Assembly: GCF_036169555.1 (NCBI RefSeq)
Contig: NZ_CP108032.1
Coordinates: 7,626,001-7,690,000, forward strand
Source of the DNA: Streptomyces sp. NBC_00306
Lineage (GTDB): Bacteria > Actinomycetota > Actinomycetes > Streptomycetales > Streptomycetaceae
DNA: 64,000 nucleotides
Direction: 5' to 3'
The notes under the pieces were generated by a model, which did no database searches, was not told where the DNA came from, and saw nothing but the letters and a program-made list of their open reading frames with translations. Positions within the stretch are counted from its first letter, which is position 1; each line of letters opens with the position of its first letter. Positions 8,399 through 16,911 of the stretch are shown here, piece by piece. Made by a program: the position numbers and the translations under genes.

Positions 8399-8917
8399 GT
8401 GAAACGCATCCTCGTGGCCGGCATCAGCGGGGCCGGGAAGACCACCCTGGCTCAGGCCGTTGCCGCGCGGCTGCACCTGCCGTTCCACGAGATGGACTCC
8501 CTGAAGTTCACCGGACCTGACTGGGCGACCGGCCCGGACTTCGTCGAGCAGGTGGCGGCGATCGCCGCCCGCCCGGGCTGGATCATCGACTCCCTCGGCT
8601 ATCCGGAAGTGCGGGACCTGCTGTGGGAGCACGCGGACACCGTGATCTGGCTCGACTACCCGAGAGCCGTCGTCATGCCCCGCATCCTGCGCAGGTCGCT
8701 GCGGCGGACCCTGTTCCGTGAGCGGATCTTCGGCGGCAACGTGGAGACCGTCTCCGACTGGTTCCGCCGTGACCATCCGGCGTGGTGGGCCTGGTCGCAG
8801 CACGCCGCCCGGCGTGCGGAGATCGAACGGCGTACCCGCGATCCCCGCTTCGCACCGCTGCACGTCCTGCGTTTCGCGTCTCCCCGGCGCGCGGAGGAGT
8901 GGTTGCGGCAGGTGTGA
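8399..8917 (+). CDS. P-loop NTPase, adenylate kinase/topology-modulation-like
   Basis: The 172-residue protein opens with a Walker A motif, GISGAGKTTLA (residues 8-18), followed by HEMDSLKF, the usual substrate-proximal segment of small nucleoside-kinase-like proteins often named topology modulation proteins. DTVIWLDYPRAVVMPRILRRSLRR (about 81-104) gives Walker B-like strands and the basic lid. These proteins phosphorylate unknown small molecules. The GTG at 8399 directly precedes the fold; another in-frame GTG at 8378 would add seven residues. No partner gene is adjacent. Confidence 0.75.
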   Translation: MKRILVAGISGAGKTTLAQAVAARLHLPFHEMDSLKFTGPDWATGPDFVEQVAAIAARPGWIIDSLGYPEVRDLLWEHADTVIWLDYPRAVVMPRILRRSLRRTLFRERIFGGNVETVSDWFRRDHPAWWAWSQHAARRAEIERRTRDPRFAPLHVLRFASPRRAEEWLRQV

Positions 8918-9096
8918 CCTGCCGGTTCCGGACCGGAGGGCCGCACAGCACCGGGACCGGCCGGTACCGCGAGCTGATCCGGCGGCCACCCGAAACACGT
9001 CCTCCGCGAGCCGATGAGTTTTCTGATCGCCGCCCGTCTACTTATCCGAACGGCAGCCACCGCGGCGGCCGCGGACGCGAGAGCGGAGTGACGGAC

Positions 9097-9510
9097 ATGG
9101 CACAGCAGGTCTACATCAACCTTCCGGTGAAGAACCTCGAGACGACGAAGGCTTTCTGGAGCAAGCTCGGGTTTTCCTTCAACGATCAGTTCAGCGACGA
9201 GCAGGGGGCCTGTCTGGTCATCAGCGACACCATCTACGCGATGCTCCTCACCGAGGCGCGCTACAAGGACTTCACCAAGAAGGCCGTCGCCGACGCCTCC
9301 ACGACCAGCGAGGTCATCATCGCGTTGAGCGCGGAGAGCCGTGAGCGGGTGGACGAACTCACGGACAACGCGCTGGCGTCCGGCGGTTCGCCCGCGGGCG
9401 AGACGCAGGACCACGGGTTCATGTACGGCCGTTCCTTCCAGGACCCGGACCACCACAACTGGGAGGTCATCTGGATGGACATGGCCGCCGCCGGTGGCGA
9501 CCAGGGCTGA
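9097..9510 (+). CDS. VOC-superfamily (glyoxalase-like) protein
   Basis: The 137-residue protein has paired beta-alpha-beta-beta-beta modules of the vicinal-oxygen-chelate fold: VYINLPVKNLETTKAFWSKLGF at the start and DHGFMYGRSFQDPDHHNWEVIWMD at the end. The second module ends with the DPDxxxWEV pattern typical of lactoylglutathione-lyase-like and PhnB/YaeR-type proteins of unknown substrate. The ATG at 9097 follows GGAGTG at 9 nt; a GTG three codons earlier is possible. It is monocistronic and converges on the B12 transport genes. Confidence 0.8.
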   Translation: MAQQVYINLPVKNLETTKAFWSKLGFSFNDQFSDEQGACLVISDTIYAMLLTEARYKDFTKKAVADASTTSEVIIALSAESRERVDELTDNALASGGSPAGETQDHGFMYGRSFQDPDHHNWEVIWMDMAAAGGDQG

Positions 9511-9564
9511 GCTCTCACCCGAGGACATGGCCCGGCTGTGCCGTCAGGACGTGTGCGTGGTCGA

Positions 9565-9596
9565 CGGCCCGGTGAGGACGACTCCTCGCCGGGCCG
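9565..9596. terminator. Bidirectional hairpin terminator
   Basis: GGCCCGGTGAGGA (9566-9578) pairs with TCCTCGCCGGGCC (9583-9595), one G-T wobble, over a CGAC loop. It lies between the convergent VOC gene and the binding-protein gene. Confidence 0.75.
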
Positions 9597-9678
9597 ACGC
9601 ACAGCGCCGCACACCTCGCAGGGCCGTCATGCGTGACCGGCCCCCCCGGCGCCCCGACCGGCGCCCGCCGCCCAGGCC

Positions 9679-10689
9679 TCAGCCGCCGGCCGTCCGCAGA
9701 TACGCGGCGAGCGCCTCGATCGCCGCCGGATTGCGCGGGCTCTCCACCAGGTCCACGTAGTCGAGCACGAAGATCTTCCGGTTCTTGACCGCGGCGACAT
9801 GCGCAAGCGGGGGATAGGACAGCAGGAACTTCCGCTTCGCCTCGGCGCTCGGCTGCGCGTAGTCGTTGATGACGATGACGTCCGGGTTCTTCTCGACCAC
9901 GCTCTCCCAGCCGATCGTCGTCCATGAGTCCGCCAGGTCATGCGTGATGGACGTGCCGCCCGCCTTGGTGATGATCTCCTCGGGCGCGGCGAAACGGCCC
10001 GCCGTGAACGGCTTGTCCTCGCCACTGTCGTAGAGGAAGACCGTGGGCCGCTCGGCACTCCGGGGAGTCCTGGCCGCGACGACGGCGATCCGCTTCTTGA
10101 AGTCGGCGATCAGCTTCGCGGCCCGGTCCTCCACGCCGAAGAGCTTTCCGAGGTTGGTGAGGTCGGTGTACAAGGCCTGGAGCGGCGGCATGATGCCGCG
10201 TGCCTTCTCGTTGCCGTTGCGGCAGGACTCGGTGAGGACGTACGAGTCGACACCGACCTTGCGCAGCGAGTCCGGCGTGATGCCGTCGCCCTCGCTGAAG
10301 CCGTAGTTCCAGCCGGCGAAGACCATGTCGGCACGCGCGTCGAGCACCACCTCGCGCGTGATCGTCTTCTTGGAGAGCCACGGCACCTTGTCGTATCCGG
10401 CGTGCCAGGGCACTCCGTTCAAGTCGCCCTTGTCGTCCGGCATCACATAGCCGGCCATGCGGTCCTCCAGACCCAGGGCGAACATGATCTCGGTGATGCC
10501 GACATCGTTCGTCACCACGCGCCGGGGCACCTTGTCGAAGGTCACCTTCCGCCCGCAGTTCTCGATGGTCACCGGCCCGGCGTCGCCCTTCGCGTCGGAG
10601 GGCTCGGACTTCTTCGCGCCGCACCCCGCCAGCGTCAGGGTGAGGACGGCGGCGAAGGCGGCGCAACGGCGGCGGGACATGACGGACAT
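9679..10689 (-). CDS. btuF: Lipoprotein substrate-binding protein of a cobalamin-type ABC importer
   Basis: The 336-residue protein has a lipoprotein signal, LTLTLAGC, with the acylated Cys near residue 24. A TroA/BtuF-type binding fold follows, two lobes joined by a long helix: IENCGRKVTFDKVPRRVVTNDVGITEIMFALGL is the standard opening of the iron-siderophore/B12 class, and WESVVEKNPDVIVINDY is in the second lobe. It binds ligand outside the membrane and delivers it to the permease. AGGAAA precedes the ATG at 10689. It is the last gene of the riboswitch-led operon, 9 bp after the ATPase gene. By fold alone it could bind a siderophore; the riboswitch favours cobalamin. Confidence 0.8.
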   Translation of the reverse strand: MSVMSRRRCAAFAAVLTLTLAGCGAKKSEPSDAKGDAGPVTIENCGRKVTFDKVPRRVVTNDVGITEIMFALGLEDRMAGYVMPDDKGDLNGVPWHAGYDKVPWLSKKTITREVVLDARADMVFAGWNYGFSEGDGITPDSLRKVGVDSYVLTESCRNGNEKARGIMPPLQALYTDLTNLGKLFGVEDRAAKLIADFKKRIAVVAARTPRSAERPTVFLYDSGEDKPFTAGRFAAPEEIITKAGGTSITHDLADSWTTIGWESVVEKNPDVIVINDYAQPSAEAKRKFLLSYPPLAHVAAVKNRKIFVLDYVDLVESPRNPAAIEALAAYLRTAGG

Positions 10690-10698
10690 GAGGGTTTC

Positions 10699-11547
10699 CT
10701 ATTCGGGGAGAGCGGCTTCGGGGAGCGCCGCGACGGGGAGCTGGGCCGGCGCGGGCAGCCGGTCGAACAGCAGCCGCAGGGCGCCGGTCTCGGGGTGGCG
10801 GACGCGATGGGCGCGCACCCCGAAGACGGTGGCGAGCAGTTCGGGGGCGAGCACCTCGTCCGGCGGGCCCGAGGCGACGACAGAGCCTTCGCAGATCACG
10901 TACAGCAGATCGCAGTACTCCGCCGCGAGGTTGAGGTCGTGCAGCGCGGTCAGCACGGTCACCGCACGGTCGGAGCCGGGCGGCCGCCAGTCGCGTACCA
11001 GCGCCAGGAGGTCCAACTGGTGGGCGATGTCCAGGTGGTTGGTCGGCTCGTCGAGCACCAGTACGCGCGGTGACTGTGCGAAGGCGCGGGCCATCAGCAC
11101 CCGTTGCCGTTCACCGCCGGAGAGGGTGAGAAAGGTTCGGTCCGCCAGATGCCCCGCACCGGCCCGGTCGAGCGCCTCGGAGCAGACCGCGATGTCGCTC
11201 GCCGACGGCCGGCCCAGCGCGGAGGCGCGCTGGCGGGGCAGTCGCCCCATGGCGACCACCTCGGCGACCGTGAAGTCGAACTCCGGGGCCGAGTCCTGAG
11301 GGAGGGCGGCGACACCCCGGGCCGCGGCCCGCGCGTCCATGGTGTGCAGGTCCTCGCCGTCGAGACGCACGACGCCGTGCGCGGGCCGTAGCGCCCGGTA
11401 GACACAGCGCAACAGGGTCGACTTGCCACTGCCGTTGGGGCCCACGAGGCCGACCACCTGACCCGCGGCGACCCCCAGATCGATGTCCCGCAGCAGGCGG
11501 GCACCCCCGATGTCGACCGACAGCTTCTCGATGTCGACCCGCATCAT
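10699..11547 (-). CDS. btuD: ABC transporter ATPase (FecE/BtuD type)
   Basis: The 282-residue ATPase has Walker A GPNGSGKST (residues about 35-43), signature LSGGERQRVLMARAFAQ (about 143-159), Walker B VLVLDEPTNHLD (about 164-175) and the switch His in LTALHDLNLAA. It powers the permease from the cytoplasmic side. The first ATG overlaps the permease stop by 4 nt (ATGA at 11544-11547), showing translational coupling; the next codon is also ATG. The C-terminal tail is a short Pro/Ala/Glu repeat, LPVAALPEAALPE. Ligand assignment to cobalamin rests on the upstream riboswitch. Confidence 0.85.
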   Translation of the reverse strand: MMRVDIEKLSVDIGGARLLRDIDLGVAAGQVVGLVGPNGSGKSTLLRCVYRALRPAHGVVRLDGEDLHTMDARAAARGVAALPQDSAPEFDFTVAEVVAMGRLPRQRASALGRPSASDIAVCSEALDRAGAGHLADRTFLTLSGGERQRVLMARAFAQSPRVLVLDEPTNHLDIAHQLDLLALVRDWRPPGSDRAVTVLTALHDLNLAAEYCDLLYVICEGSVVASGPPDEVLAPELLATVFGVRAHRVRHPETGALRLLFDRLPAPAQLPVAALPEAALPE

Positions 11548-12629
11548 CGGCCCCCGAACGCATAGCCACGACGGCGCATCAGCACCAGGAACAGAGGCAC
11601 GCCGACCACAGCGGTGATCACACCCACCGGGAGTTCGGCGGGCGCGAGCAGCAGTCGGGACAGGATGTCCACCCACACCAGCAGCACCGCACCCATCAGC
11701 GGCGCGACAGCCAGTACCCGCCGGTGGTCGGCGCCGACCAGCATCCGGACGAGGTGCGGAACCATCAGACCGACGAAGCCGATCGCACCGCTCACCGCGA
11801 CCACGGCGGCCGTGACCCCGGCCGTGACGACGAACAGCTCGCGGCGCAGCCGCTCGGGGTTCACTCCCAGCGCGGCCGCGGTCTCGTCGCCCATGGCCAG
11901 CGCGTTGAGCCGGCCCGAGGACAGAGCGAGATACGCCAGCCCCGCGGCCACCGTCGCCGCCGCGATCGGCAGCGCGTTCCACGACGCGCCGCTCAGACTG
12001 CCCAGCAGCCACATCAGGGCGGACCGTGCGGCCTCGCCGCGTTCCGCGCCGAACACCATCAGGGTGGTGACGGCCGAGAAGCCGTACGACATGGCCGTCC
12101 CGGTGAGGATGAGCCGCAGCGGGGTCAGACCGTGCGCGCTGCGGGCCACCGCGTAGACCAGGGTCATGGCCGCGAGCGCGGAGGCGAAGGCGGAGACGGA
12201 CAGCGCCCAGATCCCGAGTGCCGCGAAGGTGCCGAAGAGGATCACCGCGTTGGCGCCCACAGCCGCGCCGTAGGAGATGCCGAGGACGAAGGGGTCGGCG
12301 AGCGCGTTGCGCACCATCGCCTGGACGGCGACGCCCGTCGTGGCCAGGCCCGCACCGACGACGGCCGCGAGCAGGGTGCGGGGGAAACGGATCTCCCAGA
12401 CGATGCTGTAGGCCGCCGTCTCATCCGCGCCCAAGGTCCCGCCGGTCAGCCCGGCCCACAGCAGTCGCAGCACCTCACCCCACGTCAGATCCGAGGCTCC
12501 CAGTGCCACTCCGCACACGAGGGACAGCAGCAGGGCGGCCGCAAGACCGACGGCGAGCGGCCCGGCAGGCGTCCGGCGCGGTGGACCGGCCCCCGGAGAC
12601 TTCACGGGCGTGGCGGTGGCTGCGGACAC
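11544..12629 (-). CDS. btuC: FecCD/BtuC-family ABC permease
   Basis: The 361-residue protein has about ten membrane helices and FecCD landmarks: IRFPRTLLAAVVGAGLATTGVAVQAMVRNALADPFVLGIS in the first half and GFVGLMVPHLVRMLVGADHRRVLAVAPLMGA in the second. I chose the GTG at 12629 because AAGGA stands 7 nt upstream; the ATG at 12659 has no ribosome site. It is the first gene of the operon and lies about 100 bp downstream of the cobalamin riboswitch, so expression should fall when adenosylcobalamin is plentiful. Confidence 0.85.
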   Translation of the reverse strand: MSAATATPVKSPGAGPPRRTPAGPLAVGLAAALLLSLVCGVALGASDLTWGEVLRLLWAGLTGGTLGADETAAYSIVWEIRFPRTLLAAVVGAGLATTGVAVQAMVRNALADPFVLGISYGAAVGANAVILFGTFAALGIWALSVSAFASALAAMTLVYAVARSAHGLTPLRLILTGTAMSYGFSAVTTLMVFGAERGEAARSALMWLLGSLSGASWNALPIAAATVAAGLAYLALSSGRLNALAMGDETAAALGVNPERLRRELFVVTAGVTAAVVAVSGAIGFVGLMVPHLVRMLVGADHRRVLAVAPLMGAVLLVWVDILSRLLLAPAELPVGVITAVVGVPLFLVLMRRRGYAFGGR

Positions 12630-12724
12630 GCGCGGTCCTTCGGATCGGGCCGCGGGCATACCTGAGCAAGGGCGGCCCGCACGGCACGAGGCGCGCGGTT
12701 TCCCTCTCGCAGTCCACGGCGAGC

Positions 12725-12862
12725 AGTGGGGAGTTCCGTACGCTCCATGGGTAACCGGGCTTGCACGTCGCCCTGTTCACCGGGCGACATGCTTACCGTT
12801 GCGGGTCAGCGCCGGACTCTCACCGGACTTCCCCCACGGGACGCCTGCGCAGCGTAGCAAGG
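12725..12862 (-). promoter_or_regulatory. Cobalamin (B12) riboswitch
   Basis: Read on the minus strand, the element opens with TGCTACGCTGCGCAGG, then GGGGAAGTCCGGTGAGAGTC, then CGCTGACCCGCAACGGTAAGC, a variable hairpin around GTCGCCCGGTGAACAGGGCGAC, and ends with the B12-box-like AAGCCCGGTTACC. Order and spacing match the conserved cobalamin aptamer. It precedes the ABC permease gene, so cobalamin most likely represses this operon, at transcription or translation. The exact 3' edge of the expression platform (about 12650-12725) is not resolved. The promoter must lie above 12862, within or next to the 3' end of the upstream gene. Confidence 0.9.
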
Positions 12863-12899
12863 GGCCGTACGCGGGCCGCAACAGGGCGACCGGCCCGCG

Positions 12900-13886
12900 C
12901 TACGAGGTCGACGCGGCTGCCGGACCCGGCTCCGGCGCCGGTGCACGCTCCGCCAGCCGGTGCAGTTCGGCGGTGAACTGGGCGCCGGCGAGCAGCGCCA
13001 GGTTCGACACCCACAGCCAGATCAGGAAGACGACGATCCCGGCCAGCGAGCCGTACAGCCTGCTGTAGGTGCCGAATCCGGAGACGTACGCCGTGAAGCC
13101 GGCGGAGGCGGTGAGCCAGAGCAGGCCGGCGAGCACACCACCGGGCAGGGCATGCCGCAGACAGCGCGCCGACGTCGGTCCCGTACGGAAGAGGACCATC
13201 ACCAGAACCGCGACGAGCGCGACGAGGACCGGCCACTTCAACAGACTCCAGGCCGCCGCGCCGCCCTCGCCGATACCGGCCCACCGGCCGAGCGTGGCCG
13301 CCAGCGAACCGCTGGTCACCAGGACGACCGCACTGACGACCAGCAGGCCCAGCACGGTGATCGCCATCAACACGATTCGGTAGGCAGTACGCAGGGCGGG
13401 CCGTGTGTCCTCGGTGCCGTGGAGGGCATGCAGCGCCCGCCGGAAGACGGCCACATAGCTGGACGCGGACCACAGGGCGCTGACACCGCCCGCTGCCACG
13501 AGGGTGAGCGCGGCGGAGCGTTCCGCGGCCATCCCGCGCAGCGCCTCCTGGAGCGCGCTGCCCGCTTCGGCGGGCGCCCATGCCGTGACATGGGCGATCA
13601 GCGTCTCGGTGGTGGTGTCGCTGACCAGCCCGATGACGGAGACGGAGACGAGGAGGGCGGGCAGCAGGGCGAGAATCGCGTAGTAGGTGAGCGCCGCCGC
13701 CCAGTCGGACACGTCGTCGTTCCACATCGACACCGGTGTGCGGCGCAGCGCTGCTCGCCGCTGCGACCAGGCGGTGTGGGCGGGCGGGGTCGCGCAGGGC
13801 TTCGCCGGGGCTGCGGCCGCGGGGGCGGAAGCGGCCGGCCCGAGGCCGAGGCCGATGCCGTCGGGGGCGGGGACGCGCCGTGTCAT
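12900..13886 (-). CDS. YihY/BrkB-family membrane protein
   Basis: The 328-residue protein has a Pro/Ala-rich cytoplasmic head (residues 1-40), then about six membrane helices with the family motifs DVSDWAAALTYYAILALLPALL (about 57-78) and YGSLAGIVVFLIWLWVSNLALLAGAQFTAEL near the end. Once called ribonuclease BN in error, these are integral membrane proteins of uncertain role. AGAGGC lies about 8 nt before the ATG. Its 3' end is only 38 bp before the riboswitch, so read-through into the B12 operon is possible. Confidence 0.85.
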   Translation of the reverse strand: MTRRVPAPDGIGLGLGPAASAPAAAAPAKPCATPPAHTAWSQRRAALRRTPVSMWNDDVSDWAAALTYYAILALLPALLVSVSVIGLVSDTTTETLIAHVTAWAPAEAGSALQEALRGMAAERSAALTLVAAGGVSALWSASSYVAVFRRALHALHGTEDTRPALRTAYRIVLMAITVLGLLVVSAVVLVTSGSLAATLGRWAGIGEGGAAAWSLLKWPVLVALVAVLVMVLFRTGPTSARCLRHALPGGVLAGLLWLTASAGFTAYVSGFGTYSRLYGSLAGIVVFLIWLWVSNLALLAGAQFTAELHRLAERAPAPEPGPAAASTS

Positions 13887-14176
13887 GGCGTTGCCTCTCA
13901 GGGTGCGTGGTGCGGGGGAGCGGCTGTGATCATGTCATTCGTGGTGAAGGGCCCGGTCCGGCGACAGAGCCCTGACCTCCGTGTGCCCCCGCCACGGCAA
14001 TGTCCTCGTCACAGAGGTGACGGCATTCGGTGTGTTCAGTGGATACGGTGCACCCGGGGGCACCGGCCGCGCGGATCCGCCGCGCGGTCGCGGAACGTCC
14101 GCACACTCCTCGGGACCGTTCCTCGTGCCGCGTCACGCGGTCGTCGGGCGTGTCCATGGACAGACGAGGTGAGCAC

Positions 14177-14278
14177 GTGGCCATGGCCGAGAAGACGGAC
14201 CTCGACCGGCAGATGGTCAGCGCGCGCGGCGTCCGCGCACGCCGCCGTCCGACGCGGGAGGGGGTTGTAGGGCGATGA
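14177..14278 (+). CDS. Possible 33-residue peptide leading the Asp23-like operon
   Basis: A GTG at 14177 follows GAGGTGA at 7 nt, an excellent initiation site, and the frame ends in TGA overlapping the ATG of the next gene by 4 nt (14275-14278). The product is short and Arg-rich (DLDRQMVSARGVRARRRPTR) with no known motif. It may be a translated leader that couples expression of the next gene, or the tail of a decayed gene. The 290 bp upstream (13887-14176) show no gene and presumably hold divergent promoters. Confidence 0.35.
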   Translation: MAMAEKTDLDRQMVSARGVRARRRPTREGVVGR

Positions 14279-14937
14279 CCCAGAACCCTCACGCCCCTCA
14301 TGAGCAGGACGGTCCCGGCAGGGAAGAGACGCGGGACGTCGATCTCCTGCCGTGCGGGCGCGACCTGTTCCGGACCGTCGAGCAGGGGCAGAGCGAGCAG
14401 TCCGATGCGCATGCCCGCTCCTGCCCGTACTGCGCGGCCGTACTGGGCGAAACCGCCCTGCTGAACGAGGTCGTACGCCGTGCCGGGGACGGCGGTTCCG
14501 CCGGCGGCGACGCCGACGCCGGCGACGACACAGACCGGAACGCACGGATCATGGACGTGGTGCGCCTGGAGCTGAGCCCCGGCAGGAACCTCCCGCTCGG
14601 CGGGAGAGACGAGGACACGTGGATCACCGAGGCGGCCACCGCCCGGACCTTCCGGGCCGCGGCCGCGTCACTCACCGGCGTCCACATCGGCGACTGCGTG
14701 ATCCGTCCGCTCGACGCGGCGGATCCGGGGCCGGCCCGGTGGCCGCGCGGTCCGGTCCACGTCCGGCTGGACGCCGTCGTGGCGAGGACGTGGGACCTTC
14801 AGGACGTCGCCGCACGCATCCGGGAGCGCATCACCTCGGCGGCCGACACGGAACTGGGCATGGACGTCGCTGTCATCGACGTACGGATCGCCGACATCCT
14901 CGACCCCGAGGCCGGCGACGAAGGGGGAGAGCGATGA
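14275..14937 (+). CDS. Zinc-finger plus Asp23/Gls24-like envelope-stress protein
   Basis: The 220-residue protein seems to have two parts. Residues about 25-65 contain HARSCPYC, an H-x3-C-x2-C pattern as in zf-HC2 anti-sigma domains. Residues about 90-215 end with PVHVRLDAVVARTWDLQDVAARIRERI and MDVAVIDVRIADI, which follows the closing strand-helix-strand pattern of Asp23/Gls24 proteins. Asp23 proteins act at the membrane in envelope stress. The ATG overlaps the preceding small frame by 4 nt and the next gene overlaps its stop by 4 nt, so the three are one transcript. The domain reading is by pattern, not alignment. Confidence 0.6.
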   Translation: MTQNPHAPHEQDGPGREETRDVDLLPCGRDLFRTVEQGQSEQSDAHARSCPYCAAVLGETALLNEVVRRAGDGGSAGGDADAGDDTDRNARIMDVVRLELSPGRNLPLGGRDEDTWITEAATARTFRAAAASLTGVHIGDCVIRPLDAADPGPARWPRGPVHVRLDAVVARTWDLQDVAARIRERITSAADTELGMDVAVIDVRIADILDPEAGDEGGER

Positions 14938-15287
14938 CGGACAGCAAGCCGTCCGCGCAACTGGCGGACGCCATCACCACCGCGGTCCTGAGCACCCGGG
15001 GCGTGGCGTTTCTGCGCCCCGGGCTCACCGACCTCCTCATCGCCTCGTCCGGCTCCGGATGGGGCCGCCCGGCCGGCGACACGACCAGAGCCGGCGGCGG
15101 AGTGCGTGTCGTGCGCCAGCAGGAGTCCGAGGCCTGGACCGTGGAGGTCACCATCGTCCTGCGGCGCGGCCACCGTGCGCTGGACGTCACCCGGGCGGTG
15201 AGGGCAGCCGTCGCGGAGACGGTCCGCCCCGCGCGCGGCCCCTCGGTGCCGGTGCATGTGACGGTGACGGTCAGCGGGGTGGTCTGA
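14934..15287 (+). CDS. Short Asp23-like protein
   Basis: The 117-residue protein starts at an ATG overlapping the previous stop (ATGA) with GGGGGAGAG just upstream. It keeps an LADAITTAVLSTRGVAFLRPG opening, similar to the pGVA core of Asp23 proteins, and a closing VEVTIVLRRGHRALDVTRAVRAAV then VPVHVTVTVSGVV. Most of the middle of a normal Asp23 domain is shortened. It is probably a partner of the preceding protein in envelope stress; no membrane segment is present. A specific function cannot be given. Confidence 0.6.
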   Translation: MTDSKPSAQLADAITTAVLSTRGVAFLRPGLTDLLIASSGSGWGRPAGDTTRAGGGVRVVRQQESEAWTVEVTIVLRRGHRALDVTRAVRAAVAETVRPARGPSVPVHVTVTVSGVV

Positions 15288-15352
15288 GCCCAGGCGCGCG
15301 GTGGTGCGCTGCGGGCCTCCGACCTCGGCCCCGCTGCCCGTCGATGTGCCAC

Positions 15353-16750
15353 CTACGCCGGATACTGCAGCAGTCCGGCATCCGTGCGTTCCCAGGCCGC
15401 CTTGAGCTCGCGCAGCAACTCCGGCCGCAGCGCGGCCTTGTCGGCCTGTTCGCGTACGTCCGATGCCAGATGGAAGAGCTGGTCCTGGCCGCTCCGGCCC
15501 CGGTAGTACTTCCACTCCCCGCGCCGCAGGGCCCGCTCTCCGCGCACCCGCCAGAACAACTCCCGCTGCGCGGCGGGTTCTTCGCCCCGCCGCAGATACC
15601 CGGCCAGACTGGTGCCGTCGAGCGGGTAGGCACGATGCGGCCGGGCGCCGCCCAGTTCCAGCAGCGTCGCGGTCCAGTCCGGGGTGAACACGGGCACGCG
15701 GCTGACCTGACCGCCGTCGACCGCGGCCGGCCAGCGCAGCACGGTCGGCACCCGGATGCCGCCCTCCTGCAACGATGCCTTGTTGCCGCTCAGTGGCCAG
15801 TTGTAGGAGAACCGCTCACCGCCGTTGTCGCTGGCGAAGACGACCAGGGTGTCCCGCTCCTGCCCCGATCTGCGGAGCGCGGCGAGCACCTGCCCCACGG
15901 ACCGGTCGAGGTCCTCGACCATCTCCGTGTACTTCTCGATGGACCCGCCGTCGGCGTGCCACAGCGCCCGCCCGTCGCCGGCCTTGATCCTGCGGACGAT
16001 CTCGGCGCTCTCCCGTGTGTCCCCGTCCGCGATCCAGGGCCAGTGCGGGGTGGTGAAGTTCAGATTGAGCAGCCACGGCCGCTCGTGGTCGCGCTGTACG
16101 TACTCGCTCGCGCGCTCGGTCAGGATGCGGGTGTAGTACCGCAGGTCCCGGTACTCGGCATCGCCCTCGTAGAGGTCGTACTCACCGCCGAGCCCGAGCT
16201 TCGAGTAGTACTCCAGAGCTCCGCCGAAGTTCCCGAAGAACTCGTCCCAGCCGGACCTGGTGGGCGAGTAGTCCGGCAGATAGCCGCAGTGCCACTTGCC
16301 GATCAGCGCCGTCGCGTAGCCGGCGTCCCCCAGCAGCGAGGCGAGGGTGGGATGGGTCGGTTCGAGCCCCACGGACCGGTCCGCGATGGGCTCCGCCAGC
16401 CCGCCCTTGGTGCGGCCCGGATAGCGGCCCGTATAGAGGGAGAACCGGGTCGGCGAGCAGGTCGCGGACCCGGAGTAGGCGTCGGTGAAGCGCACACCCT
16501 GCCGGGCGAGCCGGTCGAGATGGGGCGTCCTGATGTGGGGGGACCCGTACGAGGACAGGTCGGCCCAGCCGAGGTCGTCGCCCAGGATGAAGAGGATGTT
16601 GGGCCTGCGGGAAGGGCGTCGCGGGGCGGCTGTGAACGGTCGTTCGGCGGCCTGTGCCTCACCCGCGGTCACCCCCACAGCGGCGGCCGCGCCGGCGCCG
16701 ATGACCCCGCCGAAGGTGCGACGGGACAGCTTGGATGCACGTGAAACCAT
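15353..16750 (-). CDS. Tat-exported type I sulfatase
   Basis: The 465-residue protein has a Tat signal (LSRRTFGG, followed by an Ala/Gly-rich core and AQA cleavage region near residues 8-35). The alkaline-phosphatase-fold sulfatase core starts with PNILFILGDDLGWADLSSYG, giving metal-binding Asp residues. SATCSPTRFSLYTGR contains CxPxR, in which Cys is converted to formylglycine by FGE. KWHCGY and ASDNGG follow as in arylsulfatase A. It hydrolyses sulfate esters outside the cell. The ATG at 16750 is used because GGAGA precedes it. About 160 bp upstream lies a Cys-rich leader peptide, pointing to control by sulfur or cysteine supply. Confidence 0.9.
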   Translation of the reverse strand: MVSRASKLSRRTFGGVIGAGAAAAVGVTAGEAQAAERPFTAAPRRPSRRPNILFILGDDLGWADLSSYGSPHIRTPHLDRLARQGVRFTDAYSGSATCSPTRFSLYTGRYPGRTKGGLAEPIADRSVGLEPTHPTLASLLGDAGYATALIGKWHCGYLPDYSPTRSGWDEFFGNFGGALEYYSKLGLGGEYDLYEGDAEYRDLRYYTRILTERASEYVQRDHERPWLLNLNFTTPHWPWIADGDTRESAEIVRRIKAGDGRALWHADGGSIEKYTEMVEDLDRSVGQVLAALRRSGQERDTLVVFASDNGGERFSYNWPLSGNKASLQEGGIRVPTVLRWPAAVDGGQVSRVPVFTPDWTATLLELGGARPHRAYPLDGTSLAGYLRRGEEPAAQRELFWRVRGERALRRGEWKYYRGRSGQDQLFHLASDVREQADKAALRPELLRELKAAWERTDAGLLQYPA

Positions 16751-16911
16751 GACGTCTCCAGACAAACAGACCTGCCCGTGTCGGATCGCCGCGCACCTGC
16801 GGACAGGGTCCTCGGGCGTGGGAGGGCAGGGCGAAGGAAGCGGCGGCCGTGGTGGCCGGTCAGACGGATACAGGGAGTTCAGCGCTCGGAGCCGCAGGGC
16901 TCAGACGCGAC

